Shown: positions 1 through 6,621 of the stretch, in pieces
How the letters are laid out: each line of letters starts with the position of its first letter
How positions within the stretch are numbered: position 1 is the stretch's first letter
Source of the DNA: Alphaproteobacteria bacterium
GTDB lineage: Bacteria > Pseudomonadota > Alphaproteobacteria > RF32 > CAG-977
DNA length: 9,151 nucleotides
NCBI GenBank assembly: GCA_017476085.1
Contig: JAFVEJ010000042.1
Location: forward strand, 1 to 9,151
Reading direction: 5' to 3'
The notes under the pieces: model-generated
Database searches by the model: none
Seen by the model: only the letters and a program-made list of their open reading frames with translations
What the model was told of the DNA's origin: nothing
Position numbers and translations under genes: made by a program

Positions 1-1383
1 CTTGTATTGAGTCAGGTTCTGCGGCCAGAATTCGTCGATCGGATCGGTCAGCAGAAGTACTTCGATTCCGCGGGAAGCAAAGCCTTCCAGCTGCGGGTTG
101 TTGCGCAAAACGCCCAGATTGTCGCCCGTGATGTAGTAAATGCTCTTCTGTCCGTCCTTCATACGGGAAATGTAATCCGCCAACGTCGTCAAACCGTCGC
201 CGTTCGTCGAATAAAAACGGCACAGTTCGGCGATTTCCTCGCGGTTCGAGAAGTCTTCGAAAATGCCTTCTTTCAACACCGCGCCGAAAGCGTCCCAGAA
301 CGTCAGATATTCTTTTTCGTTCTCGCTGCGTTTTTTCAGCTCGTTTAAAATGCGGCGGACGACGCCCGTCTTGATCTTTGCCAGAACGGGGGTCTTTTGC
401 AACATTTCACGCGACACATTCAAAGGCAGTTCCTTCGTGTCGATGACGCCCTGCACGAAACGCAGATAGTTCGGCAGCATATCGGGAACCTGGTCGGTGA
501 TGAAAACGCGGTTGATATACAGCGGGATTTGCGCGTTGCGGTTGGGTTGGAAGATGTCGAACGGCGTTTTTGTCGGAATGTACATCAAAGCCGTGTATTC
601 GATCGTGCCTTCCGCCTTGTAGTGCAAAATGTCCCACGGGTCGTCGAAAGCGTGCGATATATGGCGGTAAAAGTCCTTGTATTGCGCTTCGGTGATGTCG
701 GCTTTGTTGCGCGTCCACAAAGCGCTGGCCAGATTGATCGTTTCCGCTTCGCCCATATAGTGCATGATCACGGGGAAGGAAATATGGTCGGAAAACTGCC
801 GGACGATGCGGCGGACTTCGGCGGCTTCGGCATAGTTGTAAGAGGATTCTTTCAGATACAGCGTGATTTTCGTGCCGCGGGCGACGTCTTTTTCTTCGGT
901 GATCGTGAAGGAGCCTTTGCCGTTGGACGTCCACAGCCAGCCTTCTTCCTCGCCGGCTTTGCGGGAGCGGACTTCGACCTTATCGGAAACCATAAACGCC
1001 GAATAGAAGCCGACGCCGAACTGACCGATGATCGTCGCGTCTTTTTGCTTGTCGCCTGTCAGATTGTTCAGAAACTCGGCGGAACCCGAACGTCCGATCG
1101 AACCCAAGTCTTTGATTAAATCCTGCTTGTTCATACCGATACCGTTATCGGAAATCGTCAGGGTGTGCGCGTCCTTGTCGGGCGTGATGTGGATTTGGAA
1201 TTCCCCGTCCCCTTTGGCGATGTCCGGTTTCATAATCGCGGCGTAGCGCAGTTTGTCGCAGGCGTCCGAAGCGTTCGACACCAATTCGCGCAGGAAAATG
1301 TCCGTATCCGAATAAAGCGCGTTGACGACGATATCCAAAACCTTGCCGACTTCGGCTTGAAATTGCATTTTTTCTTCTGACAT
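1..1383 (-). CDS. htpG: Molecular chaperone HtpG (Hsp90), C-terminus cut by window edge
   Basis: This is bacterial Hsp90, a cytosolic ATP-dependent dimeric chaperone. I translated 461 codons by hand from the ATG at 1383 down to base 1 with no stop. The N-terminal GHKL ATPase domain is complete: ELVSNASDA with E33 and N37, DNGIGM at 79-84, the GSIGRSGSAEF lid segment at 94-104, and GQFGVGF at 120-126. The middle domain follows and includes LPLNVSREMLQ, whose R325 matches the arginine that contacts ATP phosphate in Hsp90 proteins. Full-length HtpG is about 620-640 aa, so the end of the middle domain and the dimerisation domain lie beyond the left edge. The start is fixed by a strong GGGAGG site (plus-strand 1391-1396). 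The gene is divergent from the helicase operon. Plus-strand reading frames inside it are shadows. Confidence 0.97.
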   Translation of the reverse strand, partial: MSEEKMQFQAEVGKVLDIVVNALYSDTDIFLRELVSNASDACDKLRYAAIMKPDIAKGDGEFQIHITPDKDAHTLTISDNGIGMNKQDLIKDLGSIGRSGSAEFLNNLTGDKQKDATIIGQFGVGFYSAFMVSDKVEVRSRKAGEEEGWLWTSNGKGSFTITEEKDVARGTKITLYLKESSYNYAEAAEVRRIVRQFSDHISFPVIMHYMGEAETINLASALWTRNKADITEAQYKDFYRHISHAFDDPWDILHYKAEGTIEYTALMYIPTKTPFDIFQPNRNAQIPLYINRVFITDQVPDMLPNYLRFVQGVIDTKELPLNVSREMLQKTPVLAKIKTGVVRRILNELKKRSENEKEYLTFWDAFGAVLKEGIFEDFSNREEIAELCRFYSTNGDGLTTLADYISRMKDGQKSIYYITGDNLGVLRNNPQLEGFASRGIEVLLLTDPIDEFWPQNLTQYK

Positions 1384-1390
1384 AGTATAA

Positions 1391-1438
1391 CCTCCCGTAA
1401 ACGAAGTTTTAGTTAGGTTCTTATACGTCGGATTTCAA
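1391..1438 (-). promoter_or_regulatory. Candidate htpG promoter and ribosome binding site
   Basis: On the minus strand, TTGAAA (1433-1438) is followed after 17 bp by TAACTA (1410-1415). Read as a heat-shock promoter, TTGAAA is followed after 14 bp by ACCTAACT (1411-1418), a partial match to the RpoH -10 consensus CCCCATNT. Downstream is the GGGAGG Shine-Dalgarno at 1391-1396. htpG is classically RpoH-dependent, so a sigma-32 reading is reasonable, but the match is imperfect. The ribosome binding site is solid; the promoter is tentative. Confidence 0.35.
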
Positions 1439-1460
1439 CCCTTTTAAAGAAAGATTTTTT

Positions 1461-3989
1461 ATGGCGGATTCTGTGATAACGGCGGTGCTCGGCCCGACAA
1501 ACACGGGCAAGACGTATCTGGCGATCGAAAAAATGATGACGCATAAAACCGGTATGATCGGTTTTCCTTTGCGCCTGCTTGCCCGCGAAAACTATGACAA
1601 AATCGTCCGCCATAAAGGGATAAACAATGTCGCTCTGATTACGGGTGAGGAAAAGATCCTGCCCGAAAATCCGTCTTATTATGTCTGCACGGTAGAAGCG
1701 ATGCCTTTGGAACAGCCGGTCGATTTTCTGGCTGTTGACGAAATTCAGATGGCGGCGGATGTTGAACGCGGCCATATCTTTACGGACAGACTGCTTTATG
1801 CCAGAGGGATGAGGGAAACGATGTTTCTCGGCGCGGAAACGATCAAGCCGCTGTTAAAGCAGCTGATTCCCGAAACCGTCATCGAAACGCGGCCGCGGTT
1901 TTCCAAACTGACCTATACGGGAATCAAGAAAATCACGCGCCTGCCGGCAAGGTCGGCGATCATCGGCTTTTCCGTTCAAGATGTTTACGCTCTGGCGGAA
2001 CTGATCCGGCGGCAAAAGGGCGGCGCGGCGGTCGTGATGGGGGCTTTGAGCCCGCGCACCCGAAACGCGCAGGTCGATATGTTTCAGTCTGGCGAAGTCG
2101 ATTATCTGGTCGCGACGGACGCGATCGGTATGGGATTGAATATGGACATCGGGCACGTCTGTTTTACGTCTTTAAGGAAGTTCGACGGGCAGAGAATGCG
2201 GACATTGTCGGCGGCTGAACTGGCGCAAATCGCGGGACGCGCGGGGCGGTATATGACGGACGGCACGTTCGGCGCGGCGGCGGAAGCCTCGGCGATGACG
2301 CAGGATGTGATTGACAGAATCGAAGAACACCGCTTTGAAAATCTGGCAAATCTGTTTTGGCGCAATCACGATTTGAAAACGACGTCTTTGGACGCCCTTG
2401 TTTACAGTCTGAACGTCCGACCGACGCAAGCGGGATTGATTACGGCACGAAAAGCCGAAGACCAGCAGGTTTTGGAAGTCTTGATGCAGGATTCGGGGAT
2501 TGAAAAGCTGGCAAATCACCCATCGCGGGTCAAGCTTTTATGGGAAATCTGCCAGATTCCCGATTTCCGCAAAGTCTCCCCGCAGGCGCACGCGAAACTG
2601 GCGGGACAGCTGTTCCGTATGATACTGGACAAGGGGAAAATCGATCAGGATTGGTTTGCTAAACAAGTCAAAACGCTGGATAATACGAACGGCGATATCG
2701 ATGTTGTTACGGGACGTATTGCAGGAATCAGAATTTGGACGTATATTGCGCAAAGAAAAGAATGGATCGACCGGTCGTCGCACTGGCGGGACATAACTAG
2801 GGCTGTCGAGGACAGGCTTTCGGACGCTTTGCACTTAAAGCTTTCCCAACGGTTCGTGGATAAACGCACATCTGTTTTGGTTAAGGGTATGAAAACACAA
2901 GTGGATTTAGAAGCTCAAATCGGTGAAGACGGCACGGTTGCCGTCGAAGGTCAAACAATCGGAAAACTGGAAGGGCTGCGCTTTATGCCTGATACCGGCA
3001 ACGGCAGGTTTGCCGACCGCGTTCTGATAAATGCGGCGGACAAGGCTTTGCAGGCGGAATTTCAAACCAGAATCGCGGAAATCCTCAATCCCGAAAAGGA
3101 CGATCTGACGTTGGAAAACGATGCGCGTATTTTGTGGAAAGGGCAGGCTTTGGGCAAAGTCGTCAAAGGGCGCGACATTCTGCACCCCGCTGTTTCTTTA
3201 ACCGTTCAGGAAAATATTGACCAGTCTTATATTGATCAGTTGAAAAACCGCCTGAACGGTTGGTTGGAAGTTTACCTGAACAATAAAATCATGCCGTTGT
3301 TTAAAGCGTTGCGAACGATCGATGAGGAAGGCGCGTCCGGTTCCGTGCGCGGCATTCTGTACCAAGCGGCCGACCAGTTGGGAACGATCAGGCGCGAAAA
3401 AGTGCTGGAACTCGTCAAAGGCTTGAATGAAGCGGATAAAAAGATTCTGGCGAAAACCGGCGTGCGTATGGGGTATGAATATATTTTCTTCCCGATGCTG
3501 TTGAAACCGGCAGCTCAGCGCGTTTGCGCCATTTTATGGAAGATCTGGAACGAAAAAACGCAATATGCGACCGGTTTTGCGATTGACGGTAAAATGTCCT
3601 TTGCCGTTGAAAAAGGCATTCCTTGGGCTTTATATCTGGTGCAAGGCTATGTTTTGGCCGGAACGCGGGCAATTCGCGTTGATGTAATGGAGAGATTTAC
3701 ATCAAAACTGCGCGAAATCACACGTCAGGACAAAGGAAAACCGCAAGTCCTGCCGTTGGAGCTGTTGTCGATTGCTGGACTGAAACGCGATGAAGCGGCG
3801 GAAGTATTTGGTTTCTTGGGCTTTAATGTAACGAAGGAAACGCAAACCGTTACGGTCGGCGAAGAAACGAAGGAAACGGAAACGCTGATGATTCAGCCGA
3901 AGTTCAAAAAGCACAAAAAAGCGCCGAAAGAGGAAAAGATTGACGAAACGTCCCCGTTTGCGGCATTGGCGGCGTTGAAGAAAAAATAA
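1461..3989 (+). CDS. Suv3-like superfamily 2 ATP-dependent RNA helicase
   Basis: This 842-aa protein belongs to the Suv3/MgpS-like helicases common in Alphaproteobacteria, related to the mitochondrial degradosome helicase SUV3. Motif I is GPTNTGKT (11-18), motif II is DEIQ (93-96), motif V is ATDAIGMGLNM (218-228) and motif VI is QIAGRAGRY (256-264), so both RecA-like domains look intact. The long C-terminal part (about 300-800) is family-specific, and the end is lysine-rich (KKHKKAPKEEK, final KKK), consistent with RNA binding. The exact substrate is unknown in bacteria; RNA unwinding or turnover is inferred from the family. The start codon lies 10 residues before motif I, normal for the family, but the upstream ribosome binding site is weak (AAGAAAGA). 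Its stop overlaps the ATG of the S4 gene by one base (TAATG), which implies translational coupling. Confidence 0.9.
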   Translation: MADSVITAVLGPTNTGKTYLAIEKMMTHKTGMIGFPLRLLARENYDKIVRHKGINNVALITGEEKILPENPSYYVCTVEAMPLEQPVDFLAVDEIQMAADVERGHIFTDRLLYARGMRETMFLGAETIKPLLKQLIPETVIETRPRFSKLTYTGIKKITRLPARSAIIGFSVQDVYALAELIRRQKGGAAVVMGALSPRTRNAQVDMFQSGEVDYLVATDAIGMGLNMDIGHVCFTSLRKFDGQRMRTLSAAELAQIAGRAGRYMTDGTFGAAAEASAMTQDVIDRIEEHRFENLANLFWRNHDLKTTSLDALVYSLNVRPTQAGLITARKAEDQQVLEVLMQDSGIEKLANHPSRVKLLWEICQIPDFRKVSPQAHAKLAGQLFRMILDKGKIDQDWFAKQVKTLDNTNGDIDVVTGRIAGIRIWTYIAQRKEWIDRSSHWRDITRAVEDRLSDALHLKLSQRFVDKRTSVLVKGMKTQVDLEAQIGEDGTVAVEGQTIGKLEGLRFMPDTGNGRFADRVLINAADKALQAEFQTRIAEILNPEKDDLTLENDARILWKGQALGKVVKGRDILHPAVSLTVQENIDQSYIDQLKNRLNGWLEVYLNNKIMPLFKALRTIDEEGASGSVRGILYQAADQLGTIRREKVLELVKGLNEADKKILAKTGVRMGYEYIFFPMLLKPAAQRVCAILWKIWNEKTQYATGFAIDGKMSFAVEKGIPWALYLVQGYVLAGTRAIRVDVMERFTSKLREITRQDKGKPQVLPLELLSIAGLKRDEAAEVFGFLGFNVTKETQTVTVGEETKETETLMIQPKFKKHKKAPKEEKIDETSPFAALAALKKK

Positions 3990-4363
3990 TGGCGGATTGC
4001 CAGAGAATCGACAAGTGGCTGTATTTCACGCGGTTTGCGAAAACGCGGACGGTGGCGCAGGAATTGATCGAAGGCGGACACGTTTCCGTCAACGATGAAA
4101 AAGTCCTGAAATGCAGTCGGGACATCAAAATCGGCGACGAATTAACAATTTTGCGCGGTACGATGAAGTTTTTCGTCCGCGTGACGGGTTTTGTTGAAAA
4201 ACGTGTCGGCGCGCCGGTCGCACAAACGCTTTACGAGCAGACAAAAGAACCGGAAAACCTAGCTCCCCCGCCGAAAAAAGCGTTTGAATACCGCGCCGCC
4301 GGCTCCGGCCGCCCGACCAAACGCGACCGCCGGGCATTGAATAGATTGAAGGGGAAAATTTAG
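3989..4363 (+). CDS. S4-domain RNA-binding protein (Hsp15-like)
   Basis: This 124-aa cytosolic protein carries an S4 RNA-binding domain at about residues 5-65: RIDKWLYFTRFAKTRTVAQE, then the loop GGHVSVNDEKV, then IKIGDELTI. The family includes E. coli Hsp15, which binds 50S subunits carrying stalled nascent chains; the same role here is an inference. The C-terminal tail is proline- and arginine/lysine-rich (SGRPTKRDRRALNRLKGK), a typical disordered basic extension. It starts inside the helicase stop codon (TAATG), so the two are one operon and both act on RNA. In many Alphaproteobacteria this pair is followed by a ferredoxin gene and a CarD-family regulator. Neither is present downstream here, where an AT-rich accessory region begins. 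Confidence 0.88.
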   Translation: MADCQRIDKWLYFTRFAKTRTVAQELIEGGHVSVNDEKVLKCSRDIKIGDELTILRGTMKFFVRVTGFVEKRVGAPVAQTLYEQTKEPENLAPPPKKAFEYRAAGSGRPTKRDRRALNRLKGKI

Positions 4364-4381
4364 AACATATCTAAAATTTTT
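4353..4381 (+). terminator. Possible weak intrinsic terminator after the S4 gene
   Basis: TTTAGA (4359-4364) pairs with TCTAAA (4370-4375) around the loop ACATA. After one A/A mismatch the stem extends with AAA/TTT and two G-T pairs into a run of five T. The hairpin is AT-rich and overlaps the S4 stop codon. It is plausible as the end of the helicase-S4 operon, but weak. Confidence 0.4.
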
Positions 4382-4460
4382 ACATTTGATTGATTTATGT
4401 TAGAGCTTAATCATAAGTGGAAAATAAACCTAATCCGAAGATATTTTTAAGGAGTGTTTT

Positions 4461-4745
4461 ATGTCAATTGGAAGTGCTTATTGTGATCATTGTAAAAAAC
4501 AAGTATTGGCAAAAAAGAAAGGCTGTAATCATATAATACATGCAATACTTTCCATATTAACTGGAGGAATTTGGCTAATTATTTGGTTGCTATGTGCTAT
4601 TACATGGGATGATTGGTATTGTTCGCAGTGTGGAGAACATGTAAAACTTGGAAGTAAAGGACCTGAATACCGTTGTCCTAAATGTGGTGCGCTTATTTCT
4701 TCAGAATCGTCATTCTGTTCAAATTGCGGTCAAAAAGTAAATTAA
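4461..4745 (+). CDS. Small membrane zinc-ribbon protein, LITAF-like N-terminal half
   Basis: This is a 94-aa protein with four CxxC knuckles: CDHC (8-11), CSQC (54-57), CPKC (72-75) and CSNC (86-89). Between the first two lies a hydrophobic stretch (about 28-47, AILSILTGGIWLIIWLLCAI) long enough to enter or cross a membrane. A CxxC pair, a hydrophobic helix and a second CxxC resembles the LITAF fold, in which one zinc site is assembled from two halves flanking a membrane-inserted helix. The last 25 residues form a separate double-zinc-ribbon element. The strong Shine-Dalgarno AAGGAG (4449-4454) lies 6 bases before the ATG, so the start is secure. The function is unknown. It stands alone at the left end of the AT-rich accessory region, and I saw no convincing promoter in the 97 bp before it. 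The LITAF resemblance is by pattern only. Confidence 0.75.
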   Translation: MSIGSAYCDHCKKQVLAKKKGCNHIIHAILSILTGGIWLIIWLLCAITWDDWYCSQCGEHVKLGSKGPEYRCPKCGALISSESSFCSNCGQKVN

Positions 4746-4851
4746 TTTTATATAAGGAGTGTATAATAAACAGTGCAAATATTTTTATCAAATTCATGCG
4801 TTAAATCTGTTAAACTTGATTAATTTTTCCGTTTTATCAACATAAAAGTCA
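4746..4851. other. AT-rich gap with no recognisable gene
   Basis: The 106 bp between the zinc-ribbon gene and the ncRNA promoter hold only very short reading frames. One detail is a second copy of TAAGGAGTGT at 4753-4762, identical to the ribosome binding region at 4448-4457 upstream of the zinc-ribbon gene, but not followed by a credible start codon and frame. It may be a remnant of a duplicated or lost gene, or chance. Confidence 0.4.
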
Positions 4852-4881
4852 TTGACATAACTACGGGTAATATATTATACT
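4852..4881 (+). promoter_or_regulatory. Near-consensus sigma-70 promoter of the abiF-associated ncRNA
   Basis: TTGACA (4852-4857) is a perfect -35 hexamer. It is followed after 18 bp by TATACT (4876-4881), a five-of-six -10 match. Transcription should start around 4887-4890, just before the structured RNA. It is the best promoter-like sequence I found in the window, and it points at the ncRNA and then abiF. Confidence 0.8.
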
Positions 4882-4887
4882 ACCTAT

Positions 4888-4951
4888 AGTAAGCCGTTCC
4901 CCCTTAGTGTCAGATAAATCTGCACGGGCATTAGGAACGGCGATTTTTTTT
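4888..4951 (+). ncRNA. abiF-associated structured ncRNA, putative RNA antitoxin
   Basis: This is a roughly 64-nt RNA between a strong promoter and the abiF start. The closing stem GCCGTTCC (4893-4900) pairs perfectly with GGAACGGC (4934-4941). Inside it, CCC (4901-4903) pairs with GGG (4926-4928), leaving CATTA unpaired on the 3' side. TTA (4904-4906) is bulged on the 5' side, GTG (4907-4909) pairs with CAC (4923-4925), T4910 is bulged, and CAGA (4911-4914) pairs with TCTG (4919-4922) around the loop TAAA. An uninterrupted T tract follows. A conserved RNA motif near abiF genes is known from comparative genomics, and AbiF has been reported as a toxin with an RNA antitoxin. The position and compact bulged shape here fit that, but I cannot run a covariance model. 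The 5' end is estimated from the promoter. Confidence 0.8.
4893..4951 (+). terminator. Intrinsic terminator formed by the ncRNA closing stem
   Basis: The 8-bp GC-rich stem (4893-4900 with 4934-4941) is followed after two bases by eight T (4944-4951), which is a strong Rho-independent terminator. It is part of the ncRNA itself and ends 11 nt before the abiF ATG. Most transcripts from the upstream promoter should therefore stop as free ncRNA, and only readthrough would make abiF mRNA. Confidence 0.82.
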
Positions 4952-4962
4952 AGGCTTGAAAA

Positions 4963-5991
4963 ATGATTCATAAATATGCCAAACCTCCGTTAACAATAGA
5001 AGAACAAATTGACCTATTGCGTTCAAGAGGAATGGACATATCTTCCGAGCAAGAAGAACAAGCCAGATTTTATTTGACAATGGTTGGCTATTATAAATTA
5101 TCCGGTTATTGGTTTGTATTTCAAAATAAATATCTGAAAAAGAATGATTCTAATCCGGAAAACTTTTCCGTTCCTGTTTCTTTTAATGATATTAGAAACA
5201 TCTATGTATTTGATGCAAAGTTGCGTAATTTGTTTATGGAAGCTCTATGTCGATGCGAAGTTGCGATCAAGGCGGCTTTTAATAATTACACAACACTTAC
5301 TTTTGAAGAAGGGGCTTTTTGGTATTTGGAAGAAAAATATTTTTCCGATTGGATCGTCGTTCAAAAAATAAAAGATAAAAAAACAGGAAAACGCAAACAA
5401 AAGACGGAAATCAAATGCACCTATAAAGAATGGAAAAGAAAACAGGATGAAGATTTAAAAAATATTCACGGTTGTCAGTTTAAAAAAGCCTATAAAGCCA
5501 AATACGGTGATGACGATTTACCGTTTTGGATGCTCTTGGAATTAGAATCTTTCGGTTCTTTAGAAAAAATGTATAATTTAATGAATAATCCGTTTCATAA
5601 AAGGAAAATAGCGGAAATACTTTCGGTTTCATCGGAACAGCTTGAAAATTCGTTAGCTGTAATGCGCTTGACAAGGAATAAATGCGCTCATTACAATCGG
5701 CTGTATAATTTTGTTAACGGTGTTATTCCGGCGGATATAAAAAACAAAAAATTTAATCCGGAATTTAATTACATCTTTTCGGAAAACCGTGAAAAAGCAG
5801 CTCTTCTTTTCCCGATATATTATATACTGTCTTACTTTCTGAATAATGTTTCCGGAAAAACGCAATGGGCTTTAAAAGTGAAAGAGCTTATAGACGAGTA
5901 TTCCGAAAAATGCCGTTATATCTCTTATGAAAAAATGGGCTTTCCGTTGGAATGGGAAAATCTTCCGTTATTCAGAAAAATTTTGGCTTAA
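4963..5991 (+). CDS. abiF: AbiF/Abi_2-family HEPN protein, probable RNase toxin
   Basis: This 342-aa protein belongs to the Abi_2 (AbiD/AbiF) abortive-infection family. The N-terminus has the hallmark YYKLSGYW (43-50), followed by the FDAKLRNLFMEALCRCEVAI helix in which the family conserves an LR...E pattern. The HEPN ribonuclease motif is RNKCAH: R238, N239 and H243 (Rx4H). A lysine/arginine-rich segment (about 135-160, including KKTGKRKQK) is a candidate RNA-contact surface. HEPN toxins of this type cleave RNA, and AbiF is proposed to be held in check by its adjacent RNA. An in-frame TGA six bases upstream (4957-4959) fixes the ATG at 4963 as the earliest possible start. The only ribosome binding site is a poor AGG (4952-4954), suggesting low expression. 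The methyltransferase gene follows after 33 bp and may be cotranscribed. AbiF rather than AbiD is preferred because of the linked ncRNA. Confidence 0.88.
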   Translation: MIHKYAKPPLTIEEQIDLLRSRGMDISSEQEEQARFYLTMVGYYKLSGYWFVFQNKYLKKNDSNPENFSVPVSFNDIRNIYVFDAKLRNLFMEALCRCEVAIKAAFNNYTTLTFEEGAFWYLEEKYFSDWIVVQKIKDKKTGKRKQKTEIKCTYKEWKRKQDEDLKNIHGCQFKKAYKAKYGDDDLPFWMLLELESFGSLEKMYNLMNNPFHKRKIAEILSVSSEQLENSLAVMRLTRNKCAHYNRLYNFVNGVIPADIKNKKFNPEFNYIFSENREKAALLFPIYYILSYFLNNVSGKTQWALKVKELIDEYSEKCRYISYEKMGFPLEWENLPLFRKILA

Positions 5992-6024
5992 TCATAATTG
6001 TATTTTTTTATATGAAGGCAGATA

Positions 6025-6621
6025 ATGGACGATAAATATAATATCAACGGTGCTTTTCAACCCACTATCAAAAGATATGCGGATTTTAATGGCATAGATT
6101 TTTATCCGACTCCAAAATGGGCAACATATGCCCTTATGGAAAATGAAAAATTCAACGGAAGTGTTTATGAGTGTGCCTGTGGCGATGGCAAAATGGCAGA
6201 AGTGATAAAAAAATATAATCCTGTTATAGCTTCAGATTTATACTCATACGGATATGGAATATCAGATATTGATTTCCTAAAAGAAGAGAAAAAGTATGAT
6301 AATATAATTACAAATCCTCCCTTTAATAGTGCAGAGCATTTTGTGCTACATGCAAACAAACTTTCTTTAAAAAAATGCGCTTTTTTACTGCGTTTAGCCT
6401 TTTTGGAAAGTGCTAAACGACAGAAAGAAATTTTTAATGTCATTCCTCCTACTCGTGTTTGGGTTTTTAGTGAACGAATAACCTTTTACCCAAGAGGACA
6501 AGTTAAAAAAGGATCTGGAACAACCGCCTATGCATGGTTTGTTTGGGACAAAGAAACAACAGAAAAGAAAACAGAAATACGGTGGTTCCCTGTTGGTTAT
6601 AAAAACAAATATAGTGATTAA
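6025..6621 (+). CDS. Small N6-adenine-type DNA methyltransferase
   Basis: This 198-aa class I SAM-dependent methyltransferase shows motif I VYECACGDGKMAEVI (47-61), the acidic SAM-ribose contact region IASDL (68-72), and the catalytic NPPF (97-100) of N6-adenine (or N4-cytosine) amino-methyltransferases. FYPTP (26-30) near the N-terminus is common in short phage-type enzymes. There is no obvious target-recognition domain, and the length fits the small solitary methylases found in phages and mobile elements. Its Shine-Dalgarno GAAGG (6014-6018) is well spaced. It follows abiF by 33 bp on the same strand and overlaps the convergent gene tail to tail by 4 bp. It could protect DNA against the neighbouring GIY-YIG protein or be an orphan regulatory or anti-restriction methylase; the sequence does not decide. 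Confidence 0.8.
   Translation: MDDKYNINGAFQPTIKRYADFNGIDFYPTPKWATYALMENEKFNGSVYECACGDGKMAEVIKKYNPVIASDLYSYGYGISDIDFLKEEKKYDNIITNPPFNSAEHFVLHANKLSLKKCAFLLRLAFLESAKRQKEIFNVIPPTRVWVFSERITFYPRGQVKKGSGTTAYAWFVWDKETTEKKTEIRWFPVGYKNKYSD

Noticed and set aside
407..934. Minus-strand frame of 175 codons inside htpG
   Set aside because: It is out of frame with HtpG, and the overlapping HtpG frame is the conserved one.
7..1119. Several plus-strand open frames of 70-240 codons
   Set aside because: They lie antisense to htpG, whose frame is unmistakable Hsp90; the frames have no recognisable domains and arise from the GC-rich codon pattern.
1413..3914. Many minus-strand frames opposite the helicase
   Set aside because: The helicase frame carries all expected motifs over its length; the antisense frames are low-complexity shadows.
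4759..4850. Short GTG-initiated frames (up to about 28 codons) after the second TAAGGAGTGT
   Set aside because: The start codon is too close to or too far from the Shine-Dalgarno, and the peptides are plain AT-rich translation.
4893..4951. Hairpin read as just the terminator of the upstream zinc-ribbon gene
   Set aside because: It is about 150 bp past that gene and has its own near-consensus promoter immediately upstream, plus inner helices a terminator does not need.
4893..4951. Riboswitch or ribosomal leader attenuator
   Set aside because: There is no known aptamer pattern and no alternative anti-terminator pairing that I could find; the downstream gene is a HEPN toxin-type protein, not a metabolic gene.
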